Shown one piece after another: positions 17,408 to 26,239 of a stretch of 64,000 nt of DNA. The stretch's first letter is position 1, and each line of letters starts with the position of its first letter. This DNA is from Salinadaptatus halalkaliphilus (GTDB taxonomy: Archaea > Halobacteriota > Halobacteria > Halobacteriales > Natrialbaceae). The notes under the pieces were generated by a model that worked only from the letters and a program-made list of their open reading frames with translations, had not been told where the DNA came from and searched no databases. Both the position numbers and the translations under genes were made by a program. The stretch spans positions 62,001-126,000 of the forward strand of contig NZ_RBZW01000003.1 in assembly GCF_006543045.1 (NCBI RefSeq). The letters are read 5' to 3'.

Positions 17408-18097
17408 ATGGCTCGAGTCCTGACTGTCGTTGGTGGACTCGAGTGGGCGCGGCTCGTCGAGCGGCTGCTGTACTGTGTCCCGCCGGTCGTCGGTGTCGGG
17501 ATCGTCGGTGTCCTTCAGGAGGCCGATCCCGACGTGGTCGCGCTCGAGGTGGGGTTGGTTGTGATCGGTACCTTCGGCTACACGCTGTTGACGGTCGGAC
17601 TCGCGGTCGCGCTCTTTGCCGATGCGAGACGCGTTCGCCGACGGACTGGGGCGAGTGGGAATTGGCGCCCGAACCCCTGGCTCAACGGCCTGTTCGCACT
17701 GCTTTGGGCGCCGCTTGCGGGCGTGTTCTACCTGTACCGTCGACACAAACGGTTCGGGACGCCGCCCGGCTGGTCGGGCTGGTGGCTCGTCGTTGCCGTC
17801 TCGCTGTCGACGAGCGTGATCGGACTCCTCGCCGCGATTGTCGCCGTCGTCTTTGCGGTCCCTGGCCTGTTCGGTACGGCACTCGGGCTCGCCGGCGCGA
17901 TCGCGTTCGGCGCGTTCCCGATCGCAATCCATCAGGATGCCGCCTACGTCAGCACCTACAGCGACTCCTGGCGCCCCAATCCGGGGCTCTACCTCGGGCT
18001 CGCCTTCGCAAGCCTCTCGCTGGCCCCGTTACAGCCATTACTTGCGGGGTACTATCTCTGGCGGCGTCGACAGATCGTGCTCTCGCGGCGGAGTTGA
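17408..18097 (+). CDS. Membrane protein with duplicated WRPNP motif
   Basis: A 229-aa protein with about six hydrophobic segments. The cytoplasmic-side motif WRPNP occurs twice: GNWRPNPWLNGLFALLW (about residue 85) and DSWRPNPGLYLGLAF (about residue 188). Each is followed by a hydrophobic helix and a Tyr/Arg-rich end (FYLYRRHKRF, YYLWRRRQ). This suggests an internal duplication. I do not recognise a characterised family. It sits between hemL and hemC on the same strand but without tight coupling. Confidence 0.7.
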   Translation: MARVLTVVGGLEWARLVERLLYCVPPVVGVGIVGVLQEADPDVVALEVGLVVIGTFGYTLLTVGLAVALFADARRVRRRTGASGNWRPNPWLNGLFALLWAPLAGVFYLYRRHKRFGTPPGWSGWWLVVAVSLSTSVIGLLAAIVAVVFAVPGLFGTALGLAGAIAFGAFPIAIHQDAAYVSTYSDSWRPNPGLYLGLAFASLSLAPLQPLLAGYYLWRRRQIVLSRRS

Positions 18098-18345
18098 TCC
18101 ACGCCGCACAATCTCGAGTTCGGCGGACAACGGCAGCCGCCTCAATCTGCAGCCGTGACGATCATCTCCTCGTACCCCCCGAACTCGGACAGGACAGCTT
18201 CCCGATCCGCGTCGTCGACGCCGAGGGCCCCGAATTCGTGGCGCCCAGTCCAATCGTCGCCGAGTGACAGTCACGCACAAGCGAATCGCTGCGGTTCCGT
18301 CCGACAAGCGTGCGGTTTTCATACCCCAGGCGACGACTGCTTCCT

Positions 18346-19485
18346 ATGAGAACGCGCGGGACGCTGCGGCTGGCGACACGGGGGTCGACGCTCGCTCGGC
18401 GACAGGCCGGGCTGGTCAAATCGGCACTCGAGGACAGACGCTACGAGGTCGAACTCGTCACCGTCGAGACGACGGGCGATCAGATCACCGACGAGTTGAT
18501 CCACCGACTCGGCAAGACGGGTGCGTTCGTCCGCGAACTGGACGAACGCGTCCTCGAGGGCGATCTCGACGGTGCGATCCACTCGATGAAGGATATGCCC
18601 ACCGAACAGCCCGACGACCTCGTCACCGCCGCCGTTCCCGAGCGCGGGCGACCGGGCGACGTCCTCGTGACACCCGAGGGATCGACGCTCTCGGAGTTGC
18701 CCGATGGCGCGACCGTCGGCACCTCGAGTCTGCGCCGTGGGGCCCAACTGCAGGCCGAGCGGTCGGACCTGTCGGTCGAGCCGTTGCGGGGCAACGTCGA
18801 TACGCGCCTCGAGAAGTTGCTCGCGCCCGCGTTGCAGGCCGAACATCAGGAGCGGTCGGAGGCCGACAAGGAGCGGAAAGGAAACACCGGCAACGAGAAC
18901 TTCGAACCCGAGTACGACCGCACCGTCGAGGAGTGGTTCGACCAACTCTCAGAGCTCGAGCGCCAGGCGCTGGGCCGCGAGGTCGCAACCGAGTACGACG
19001 CGATCGTGCTGGCCGAGGCCGGCCTCGAGCGAAGCGGACTCACCCACCACGTCGACTACGAGCAACTTCCAACCGGGACGTTCGTCCCCGCGCCGGGACA
19101 GGGAGCACTCGCGGTGACGGCGACCGACGGCGAGACCGCGCGCGAGATCCAGTCGGCGATCGACCACCCCCGGAGTCGCGTCGAGACGACGGTCGAGCGG
19201 ACGATTCTCGCGACGCTCGGGGGCGGCTGTATCGCACCGATCGGCGTCTACGCCGTGATTCAGGGGGAGTACGTTCACACCGCGGTCAGCGTCTTCGATC
19301 GCGACGGCGAGGAGTCGGTGACTGCGACGCGGGATCTGCCAGTCGAGACTCACGCCGACGCAGCACGCGCATTCGCCGACGACCTGGCCGATCGGGGCGC
19401 AGCAACGCTGATCGAACGTGCGCGCGAGGCGGCCGACGACGAAAATGGTGCCGTCGCCGAGGAAGATAAACCACAGGGGACATAG
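18346..19485 (+). CDS. hemC: Hydroxymethylbilane synthase (porphobilinogen deaminase)
   Basis: Polymerises four porphobilinogen units into hydroxymethylbilane; 379 aa, longer than the usual 310. Catalytic Asp83 is in HSMKDMPTE, the cofactor-contacting arginines in GTSSLRRGAQL, and Cys295 (LGGGCIAPIG) carries the dipyrromethane cofactor. The extra length is a charged insert at about residues 163-212 (AEHQERSEADKERKG...FEPEYDRTVEEWF), a haloarchaeal feature. The ATG at 18346 (MRTRGTLRLATRGSTLARRQ) starts at the family N-terminus. It is the first gene of hemC-cobA-hemD, with a 14-nt gap to cobA. Confidence 0.95.
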   Translation: MRTRGTLRLATRGSTLARRQAGLVKSALEDRRYEVELVTVETTGDQITDELIHRLGKTGAFVRELDERVLEGDLDGAIHSMKDMPTEQPDDLVTAAVPERGRPGDVLVTPEGSTLSELPDGATVGTSSLRRGAQLQAERSDLSVEPLRGNVDTRLEKLLAPALQAEHQERSEADKERKGNTGNENFEPEYDRTVEEWFDQLSELERQALGREVATEYDAIVLAEAGLERSGLTHHVDYEQLPTGTFVPAPGQGALAVTATDGETAREIQSAIDHPRSRVETTVERTILATLGGGCIAPIGVYAVIQGEYVHTAVSVFDRDGEESVTATRDLPVETHADAARAFADDLADRGAATLIERAREAADDENGAVAEEDKPQGT

Positions 19486-19499
19486 GTAGCAGGTAGGAG

Positions 19500-20315
19500 A
19501 TGGCCACAGACGACACCCAGCCGGCCGACGGAACCGTCTATCTCGTCGGCAGCGGGCCCGGCGATCCCGAACTACTCACACTCAAAGCGAAGCGATTGCT
19601 CGAGGACGCGGACATCGTCCTTCACGACAAGCTTCCGGGACCGAAAATTATCGACATGCTCCCCGACGACGGCTGTATCGATGTCGGGAAACGCGCCCAC
19701 GGCGATCGGACCCCCCAGTGGGAGATCAACGAACGACTCGTCGAACTTGCCCGCGAAGGCAAAAGCGTCGTCCGACTGAAAGGCGGGGACTCGTTCGTCT
19801 TCGGCCGCGGCGGCGAGGAGGCGACGTATCTCGCCGAGCACGGCGTCCCGTTCGAGGTCGTCCCAGCAGTAACGTCGGCGGTCGCCGCCCCAGCCGTCGC
19901 CGGCATCCCCGTCACTCACCGCGATCACGCCTCCTCGGTCTCGTTCGTGACCGGCCACGAGGATCCGACCAAACCCGAGTCGGCGGTCGACTGGGGGGCC
20001 CTGGCTGCCACCGGTGGCACCATCGTCGTGCTGATGGGCGTGACGCGGCTGCCGCTCTATACCGAGGCGCTTCGCGAGGCCGGGATGGATCCCGACACGC
20101 CGGTCGCGCTCGTCGAACGGGCCACCTGGCCCGGCCAGCAGGTCGCGACGGGCACCCTCGAGACGATCGTCGAGGCCAGAGACGAGGTCGACATCTCGCC
20201 GCCGGCCGTGACGGTCATCGGCGGCGTCGCTGGTACGCGCGAGTCCGTCGTCGAGTTCCTTCGCAACGATTACACGCCGTCGGACCAACACTCCGACGAG
20301 AATACCGATGACTGA
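19500..20315 (+). CDS. cobA: Uroporphyrinogen-III C-methyltransferase
   Basis: SAM-dependent enzyme that methylates uroporphyrinogen III at C2 and C7 to give precorrin-2, the entry to siroheme, cobalamin and the archaeal siroheme-dependent heme route; 271 aa. Family motifs: VYLVGSGPGDPELLTLKA at the start, VVRLKGGDSFVFGRGGEEA, and GIPVTHRDHASSVSFVTGHE. It has no fused dehydrogenase/chelatase domain. Its end overlaps the hemD start by 8 nt, so the two are translationally coupled. It is sometimes named sumT. Confidence 0.94.
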   Translation: MATDDTQPADGTVYLVGSGPGDPELLTLKAKRLLEDADIVLHDKLPGPKIIDMLPDDGCIDVGKRAHGDRTPQWEINERLVELAREGKSVVRLKGGDSFVFGRGGEEATYLAEHGVPFEVVPAVTSAVAAPAVAGIPVTHRDHASSVSFVTGHEDPTKPESAVDWGALAATGGTIVVLMGVTRLPLYTEALREAGMDPDTPVALVERATWPGQQVATGTLETIVEARDEVDISPPAVTVIGGVAGTRESVVEFLRNDYTPSDQHSDENTDD

Positions 20316-21051
20316 CTCCCCCGCAGTCGCCGTGTTTCGGCCCGACGACGACCGTCTCACGGCTGCCATCTCGCTGCTCGAGTCGCTCGAGGCCGAGCCC
20401 GTCCCCGATCCGATGCTCGCCGTCGAACCGACCGACGCGACGCCCCGTACCGACGCCGACGCCGTCGTCCTGACGAGCAAAACCGGTGTGGAACTCGTCG
20501 CCGCGGCCGGCTGGGAACCCGGCGAGGCGACCGTCTGTGCGATCGGCCCCGCGACGGCCGAGGCCCTCCGCGACGAAGGATACGCGGTCGATGTCGTCCC
20601 CGAGGAGTACACCTCGAGCGGGCTCGTCGAGGCTCTCGCGGACGATATCGACGGCCAGCGCGTCGAAGTCGCCCGCAGCGATCACGGCAGTCCGGTGTTG
20701 CTCGAGGGGTTCGAAGGCGCGGGCGCGTACGTCCACGAGACGATCCTCTACCGTCTCGTCCGACCGGAGGGAAGCGGTCGATCGGTCGAGCGGGCCGCCG
20801 ACGGCGAGCTCGCGGCCGCCTGTTTCACCTCGTCGCTGACCGTCGAACACTTCCTCGACGCCGCTGACGAGCGCGGTGTTCGCGAGGACGCCCTCGCCGG
20901 ACTGGCGGATGCGACGGTCGGCGTCATCGGGGAGCCAACGGCCGACACCGCCGCCGAACACGGGCTCGAGGTCGACGTCGTTCCGGCCGAAGCGACGTTC
21001 GAGGCGCTCGCTCGCGAGACGCTCGCGGCCGTGCGCGACGGCGAGGAGTAA
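20308..21051 (+). CDS. hemD: Uroporphyrinogen-III synthase
   Basis: Cyclises hydroxymethylbilane with inversion of ring D; 247 aa. HemD is poorly conserved, but the usual pattern is there: FRPDDDRLTAAISLLESLE, DAVVLTSKTGVELVAAA, CAIGPATAEALRDEGY, LVEAL, and near the end CFTSSLTVEHFLDAA and VGVIGEPTADTAAEHGLEVD. Position after cobA with 8-nt overlap supports the call. The order hemC-cobA-hemD makes one operon from porphobilinogen to precorrin-2. Confidence 0.92.
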   Translation: MTDSPAVAVFRPDDDRLTAAISLLESLEAEPVPDPMLAVEPTDATPRTDADAVVLTSKTGVELVAAAGWEPGEATVCAIGPATAEALRDEGYAVDVVPEEYTSSGLVEALADDIDGQRVEVARSDHGSPVLLEGFEGAGAYVHETILYRLVRPEGSGRSVERAADGELAAACFTSSLTVEHFLDAADERGVREDALAGLADATVGVIGEPTADTAAEHGLEVDVVPAEATFEALARETLAAVRDGEE

Positions 21052-21078
21052 CTCACTGAAACTGACGATACCGACCGT

Positions 21079-21513
21079 GTGAATCCGTTTCAACCCGAGA
21101 TCGCAAGGCCAATTCCTACTCTCGCGAGTCCCCTCTCTCCGGACACTGTGACAGTCGAAGCACCACTCGAACGACGAGTCGATCCACCCGATCCGGTGAC
21201 TCTTCGCGTCGCCTTCGCCATCCTCTGGGGAATCGACGCGATCGCCGCCACGCTGTTCTTTCTCGTCCCGTACGCGACCGAGCTGAATCCGGTCACCGTC
21301 CTCTTCTATCAGGTGTTTGGACTACCGGGCGTCGTGCTCGCGGCCGCAAGTTACGCCGCGGTCATCGTCGTCATCGGGCACGTCCTCTCGAAGCCGTTCG
21401 ACAGCCTCTTCGTGGCGATCATGGTGTTGCTGTATTTCCTCCTCGCTACGAACAACGTGTTGTTGTTACTCCTCGGCGAGACGCTTCCGGACCTGTTCGT
21501 ACCCGTGCTGTAA
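21079..21513 (+). CDS. Small membrane protein, three hydrophobic helices
   Basis: Up to 144 aa, with hydrophobic segments at about residues 44-66, 72-102 and 108-134 and little else. Two starts are possible: GTG at 21079 and GTG at 21148 (VTVEAPLERRVDPPDP). The second removes a non-acidic leader and may be the true one. No family recognised. It lies 27 nt after hemD and in front of the RecJ-like gene on the same strand. Confidence 0.6.
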   Translation: MNPFQPEIARPIPTLASPLSPDTVTVEAPLERRVDPPDPVTLRVAFAILWGIDAIAATLFFLVPYATELNPVTVLFYQVFGLPGVVLAAASYAAVIVVIGHVLSKPFDSLFVAIMVLLYFLLATNNVLLLLLGETLPDLFVPVL

Positions 21514-21571
21514 CGGTCGGCGCGCGTTCGTGACCGGAGGTTTATCCCCGATGCCGACTCATCATCGACCG

Positions 21572-23050
21572 ATGACAGGGCCGGTTCCCGAACTCGCGGA
21601 GCGAGCGACTGCGTGTGCCAACCGTCTGCTCGAGGCCGATCACGTCCTGCTTGCCTCCCACATCGACGCCGACGGGCTGACGAGCGCTGCGATCGCCGCA
21701 CAGGCTCTCGAGCGTGCGGACATTCCGTTCGAGACGGTCTTCAAGAAACAACTCGACGAAGACGCCATCGCGGCGATCGCCGACACCGCGTACGAGACCG
21801 TCCTCTTTACCGACTTCGGGAGCGGCCAGCTCGACGTTATCGGCGAGTACGAGGATGCGGGCAAGCTAACGCCGATCATCGCCGACCACCACCAGCCCGC
21901 CGATCGCGAGACCGAGTACCACCTCAACCCGCTCCTGTTTGGCATCGACGGCGCCTCGGAGCTGTCGGGTGCCGGCGCGAGCTACGTGCTTGCTCGAGCG
22001 CTCGCGGACGCCCAGGACGGCGGTGCTGCAGCCGCGGCCGACGGCGGCACTCTCGAGGCTGCCGACGAAACGACTGCCCGCGCGGACAATCGCGATCTGG
22101 CCGCGCTAGCCATCGTCGGTGCCGTCGGCGACATGCAAGCGTCCGGTGGCGAACTCCACGGTGCGAACGCGGGTATCGTCGAGGAAGGCGTCGAGGCCGG
22201 CGTCCTCGAGACCGGCACCGATCTCGCCCTCTATGGCAAACAGACGCGACCACTGCCGAAGCTACTCGAGTACGCGACCGACGTTCGCATTCCGGGTATC
22301 TCGAGCGACGAAGCCGGTGCCCTGTCCTTTCTCGAGGATCTGGACCTCGAGTTGCAACGCGACGGGGCGTGGCGCCGCTGGGCCGAACTGACGAGCGAAG
22401 AGAAACAGACCGTCGCCAGCGCGCTGGTCAAGCGGGCCGTCTCGCGGGGCGTCCCCGCGTCAAAGATCGACCAGCTCGTGGGGACGAGCTACGTCCTGTG
22501 CGAGGAACCCGTCGGCACCGAACTGCGCGACGCCAGCGAGTTCTCGACGCTGCTCAACGCGACCGCGCGCTACGAGCGTGCGGATGTCGGCCTCGGGGTC
22601 TGTCTCGGTGACCGAGGGGAGGCGCTCGAGCAGGCCCGGACGCTGCTTCGATCGCACCGTCGCAACCTCTCGGAGGGGATCGATCTCGTGACCCGGGAGG
22701 GCGTCACCACCGAGGAGCACGTCCAGTGGTTTCACGCCGGCGACCGCATCCGCGAGACCATCGTCGGCATCGTCGCCGGGATGGCAATGGGCAACGCGGG
22801 AATCAGCCGCTCGAAGCCGATCATCGCTTTCGCCGAGAAGAACGACGAGGAGTGCAAGGTCTCAGCGCGTGGCACCCACAGCCTCGTGGGACAGGGACTT
22901 GACCTTTCCCACGTGATGAGCGAGGCCTCGCAAGCGGTCGGCGGCGACGGCGGCGGCCACGATGTCGCGGCGGGGGCGACGGTTCCGAGCGGACACGAAG
23001 ACGAGTTCGTCGCCCGCGCCGACGACATCGTTGCCGATCAACTCTCCTGA
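21572..23050 (+). CDS. DHH family phosphoesterase (RecJ/GAN-like exonuclease)
   Basis: A 492-aa two-metal phosphoesterase of the archaeal RecJ-like group. Motifs: HIDADGLTS (about residue 30) for the DHH-family motif I, LFTDFGSGQ for motif II, ADHHQPAD for the DHH motif itself, and GAVGDMQASGG for motif IV. The C-terminal DHHA1 domain ends with GGDGGGHDVAAGATV. An Ala/Asp/Gly-rich insert follows the DHH motif. A TATA-like TTTATC near 21540 lies about 30 nt before the ATG at 21572, favouring that start over the ATG at 21551. Family members are 5'-3' ssDNA or RNA exonucleases working in repair and with GINS. It converges with ftsZ, with palindrome B right behind the stop. Confidence 0.85.
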   Translation: MTGPVPELAERATACANRLLEADHVLLASHIDADGLTSAAIAAQALERADIPFETVFKKQLDEDAIAAIADTAYETVLFTDFGSGQLDVIGEYEDAGKLTPIIADHHQPADRETEYHLNPLLFGIDGASELSGAGASYVLARALADAQDGGAAAAADGGTLEAADETTARADNRDLAALAIVGAVGDMQASGGELHGANAGIVEEGVEAGVLETGTDLALYGKQTRPLPKLLEYATDVRIPGISSDEAGALSFLEDLDLELQRDGAWRRWAELTSEEKQTVASALVKRAVSRGVPASKIDQLVGTSYVLCEEPVGTELRDASEFSTLLNATARYERADVGLGVCLGDRGEALEQARTLLRSHRRNLSEGIDLVTREGVTTEEHVQWFHAGDRIRETIVGIVAGMAMGNAGISRSKPIIAFAEKNDEECKVSARGTHSLVGQGLDLSHVMSEASQAVGGDGGGHDVAAGATVPSGHEDEFVARADDIVADQLS

Positions 23051-23051
23051 C

Positions 23052-23137
23052 TGATACGGTTTACTGTCCGTCAGTTCCGGCCCAGCCGCGACCCGGGCGG
23101 CGGCTGGGACGGTACATCGGTACAGTAATCCGTATGA
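23052..23137. repeat. Palindromic element B (86 bp), directly after a stop codon
   Basis: The element begins one base after the TGA of the RecJ-like gene. The left arm starts TGATACGGTTTACTGT; the right arm, inverted, starts TCATACGGATTACTGT. About 29 of 38 arm positions match, around a 10-bp centre with CCCGGG. The ends resemble those of elements A and E. Located between two convergent genes, it could end both transcripts (inference). The rest of the intergenic stretch to 23395 shows no gene; at 23384-23398 a solo copy of the same end, ATCCGTATCA, overlaps the ftsZ stop. Confidence 0.75.
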
Positions 23138-23395
23138 GCCGCTGGCCACGGGTTCGTGGTGGACTCTTCTTCCGAGTAGTCCCCAGATCACCCGTGGCGT
23201 CGGGTCGTGTTGTGGCGACTCGAGTCGCCAGCAGCCGCTTCTATGCCCGATGAGGGCTAGACGGTCGGCGGGAATGGTGACAGCACTCGAGGAGCAGCGA
23301 CGACGGCACGCTTGACTACGCGGGAAACGACCACGCAGGAATCGAACGAACCCCACACCGGCGCTGCGTCGCGATCGACGAGCGTGCAATCCGTA

Positions 23396-24541
23396 TCAGT
23401 CGACGAAGTCGATGTCGTCGCCCATCTCGGGCTGGACGGACTCGCCGTCTGGCTGACCGTAGATCTGTGGCGACTGGACGCCCGTGACGACGATCATCGT
23501 GCGCATGCTGCCCTCGAGCGTTTCGTCGATAGAGGTTCCCCAGATGATACGGGCGTCGGGGTCGATCCGGTCGTAGATTTCTTCGACGACGCCTTCGGCT
23601 TCCTCGATGGACATGTCGTTGCCGCCGGTGACGTTGACCAGCGCGGAGTTGGCCCCGGAGATGTCGACATCGAGCAGCGGGGAGCGCAAGGCGGTCTTGA
23701 CGGAGTCTTCGGCTTTCGCCTCGGAGTCGGCTTCGCCGAGGCCGATCATGGCGACGCCGCCACGTTCCATGACGGTTCGAACGTCGGCGAAGTCCAGGTT
23801 CACGAGACCGGGTTTCGTGATGAGTTCCGTGATGCCTTTCACCGAGCGCATCAGCACCTCGTCGCTCACCTTGAACGCCTGGCGGACGGGAAGCTTGCCG
23901 ACGGAATCGAGCAGGCGGTCGTTCGGGACGACGATGACGGTATCCGAGACATCGCGCAGGCGCTCTAAGCCGGCCTCGGCGTTCGTTCGCCGGACCTCGC
24001 CCTCGGCGGTAAAAGGCGTCGTGACGATCGAGATCGTCAGTGCGCCGGCCTCGCGGGCGGCCTTGGCGACGACGGGCGCGGAGCCGGTACCGGTGCCACC
24101 GCCAAGGCCGGCCGTGACGAAGACCATATCCGAGCCGTCGATGGCGTCGTAGATGTCCTGCTGGCTCTCGAGGGCGGCTTCCTCGCCGACTTGTGGGAGC
24201 GAGCCGGCACCGCGGCCGCCGGTTTTCTCCTCGCCCATCAGGATCTTGGTGTCGGCTTCGATCTCGACTAAGTGCTGGACATCGGTGTTGGCGGCGACGA
24301 GTTTCGCGCCGTGGATGCCCTCTTCGTCCATTCGGTCGATCGTGTTGCCGCCGGCACCGCCACAGCCGACGACGGTGATATCGGTCTGGAGGTCTTGGAG
24401 GACATCCTCGAGTTCTTCGTCCGTCATCGTTCCCGTCGTGGGGCTACTCGATGACCCCTCGGTTGACTGGCCGTCGGCGGGGGCTTCAGGGGGCTCCCCG
24501 TCTTCGGCCTCGTCGATGGCGTCGTCGATGAGTGAATCCAT
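23396..24541 (-). CDS. ftsZ1: Cell division protein FtsZ (FtsZ1 type)
   Basis: Tubulin-family GTPase that forms the division ring; 381 aa. After an acidic 45-residue N-terminal extension comes [15 protein letters not shown], then [10 protein letters not shown]. The tubulin signature [10 protein letters not shown] is at about residues 147-156. Nucleotide-contacting [13 protein letters not shown] and the T7 region [14 protein letters not shown] with its catalytic Asp follow. The N-terminal block ([32 protein letters not shown]) matches haloarchaeal FtsZ1 rather than FtsZ2. It is transcribed leftward, convergent with the RecJ-like gene; its own promoter is in the AT-rich 24542-24650 stretch. Confidence 0.95.
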   Translation of the reverse strand: MDSLIDDAIDEAEDGEPPEAPADGQSTEGSSSSPTTGTMTDEELEDVLQDLQTDITVVGCGGAGGNTIDRMDEEGIHGAKLVAANTDVQHLVEIEADTKILMGEEKTGGRGAGSLPQVGEEAALESQQDIYDAIDGSDMVFVTAGLGGGTGTGSAPVVAKAAREAGALTISIVTTPFTAEGEVRRTNAEAGLERLRDVSDTVIVVPNDRLLDSVGKLPVRQAFKVSDEVLMRSVKGITELITKPGLVNLDFADVRTVMERGGVAMIGLGEADSEAKAEDSVKTALRSPLLDVDISGANSALVNVTGGNDMSIEEAEGVVEEIYDRIDPDARIIWGTSIDETLEGSMRTMIVVTGVQSPQIYGQPDGESVQPEMGDDIDFVD

Positions 24542-24699
24542 TCTTGGGCCCTTCTATACGACGGAGCGTAATTACCTTTCCCCTGTTTGTCTGCCACGCG
24601 TCAGACATAGTAATGGATCAGTACATATCAGACAATATAGTCATGCGATAGCCCCGGATGCTGGTAGTATGGTCCCATTACCGTTGCCTTCCTGACCAC

Positions 24700-26034
24700 T
24701 CAGATAGGAAACCTGTGGGTTCGTCGGGTGTGAACGCGATCCGGATCGATCGTCTCGCCGTCGACGGTGACCGGGTCGCCGTCCGCGAGCGTGCCGAACT
24801 TTGGGCCGTCGGGAACGCCGGCATCTCGAGCCAGTGCCGGATCGAACGCCGTCTCCTCGGCGACGACGACACCCTCGGCGACGGTCACGCTGTCATACGA
24901 TTCCTCGAGCACGGTCGCCAGCGAGTCGACGATCGACCGCCGCGACGCCTCGAGGTCGTCCTCGGGAAAGGCCGCCCGTGTGCCGACTCGACTCCCGCCG
25001 TTGGTCGTCTCGAATGCGACGGTGTCGGTGGTGATAATTTTGCGAACGCGGTCGGGATCGACCCCCTGGGCGGTCTCGAGGAGGGCGTTCGGCAAGTCGC
25101 GGACGGTGATCGATCCGTCGGCGCGGTCGCCGAACCGAGTGCCGTCCGCGATCGGTCCAAGCGCTGACTCGACCACCTCGACGAGTTCGAGCGGGCGGTC
25201 GTCCGTCTCGCGAAGCCAAGTTTCGCTGACGACGCGGTACTCCATCTCGGCTAGCGTCTCCTCGAGGACCGGCCACTCGCCGTCGATAACGGCGACGTCG
25301 GCACCGCTCGCGTCGAACGCCCGCTCGAGGACGTCTCGATGGGGGTCCGGATGGCCCATCGCCTCGAGTGCCCAGTCGGCGGCGACGTGGCCGACCGACC
25401 AGGACGTGTCGCGGACGATACGCTCGAAGCGAGGCGCGTAGTGGTTGCCGCCGAACCCGACGACGGTTCGTTCGCGATCGGGAGAGACATCTCGAAGCTC
25501 GAGGATGGCGCGGGCGACGGCCTCGGCACCCGCCGGATCGTCCCACTGCTCGTCGTCGCTCCCCAGTTCCGCAAACAGCGACGGGCAGCCGACATCGGTG
25601 GGGCCGTGGTGGGTACACTCGAGGCCGACATCGTAGCCGTCGGGTGCGTACGCCTCGAAGGCTGCGAGCAATCGAGCGAGCGCGTTCGGTGCGGCCTCGG
25701 CGAGGGCGTAGTCCTCGCCGCCGAACTCGGCCGGGCCGAAATTTCCGGTGTGGTGGGCGGTCAACAGCGCCCCCGTCTCGCCCGAGTGTCGCGAGGCGAA
25801 GACAAGCAGCTCCGGATCGCAGTCGAAGGCCTCGGCGGGGTACTCGAGCTCGAGGTGGAGCTCCTCGAAGGTTCGAAGTTCAATCCCATCCGTTCGGTAG
25901 TACGTCCCACCCCCGTCGCCGTCGGCTCGATCGCTATCCTCCCGGATCGTCCACTCGAGCAGGCCCCGAAGCTGGTCGCAGATGTGGACCGACGCGCGGT
26001 CGGCGCGGCTCTCGACGATAGCCAGGTCGGTCAT
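24700..26034 (-). CDS. dtdA: D-aminoacyl-tRNA deacylase (archaeal DtdA/GEK1 type)
   Basis: Zinc-dependent enzyme that removes D-amino acids from mischarged tRNA; 444 aa. Family signatures in order: DLAIVESRADRASVHICDQL at the start, FASRHSGETGALLTAHHTGNF (about residue 85), GLECTHHGPTDVGCPSLFAELGS, and VVGFGGNHYAPRF with the metal-binding His. The C-terminal 170 residues are an extension common in haloarchaea. The ATG at 26034 is chosen; a longer frame extends to 26316 but lacks family similarity and is not acidic. Confidence 0.92.
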   Translation of the reverse strand: MTDLAIVESRADRASVHICDQLRGLLEWTIREDSDRADGDGGGTYYRTDGIELRTFEELHLELEYPAEAFDCDPELLVFASRHSGETGALLTAHHTGNFGPAEFGGEDYALAEAAPNALARLLAAFEAYAPDGYDVGLECTHHGPTDVGCPSLFAELGSDDEQWDDPAGAEAVARAILELRDVSPDRERTVVGFGGNHYAPRFERIVRDTSWSVGHVAADWALEAMGHPDPHRDVLERAFDASGADVAVIDGEWPVLEETLAEMEYRVVSETWLRETDDRPLELVEVVESALGPIADGTRFGDRADGSITVRDLPNALLETAQGVDPDRVRKIITTDTVAFETTNGGSRVGTRAAFPEDDLEASRRSIVDSLATVLEESYDSVTVAEGVVVAEETAFDPALARDAGVPDGPKFGTLADGDPVTVDGETIDPDRVHTRRTHRFPI

Positions 26035-26239
26035 ACTGGCTCTCGAACGGCCAAGACAGTTAACTCGCCGGATTCGTCTCCATCCGTTCTTTCGGCGCCA
26101 CCATCGCTTCGCAATCGGTTGTCGACGGCGGTAATCGGTCGGGCTCGATTGCGTCGGAAATTTGTGCCCCAAATGGTTTGTCTTGGGACATGGTAACAAC
26201 ACCCAGTACCGCGACAACAGACAGCGTTCGACCGTGTCA

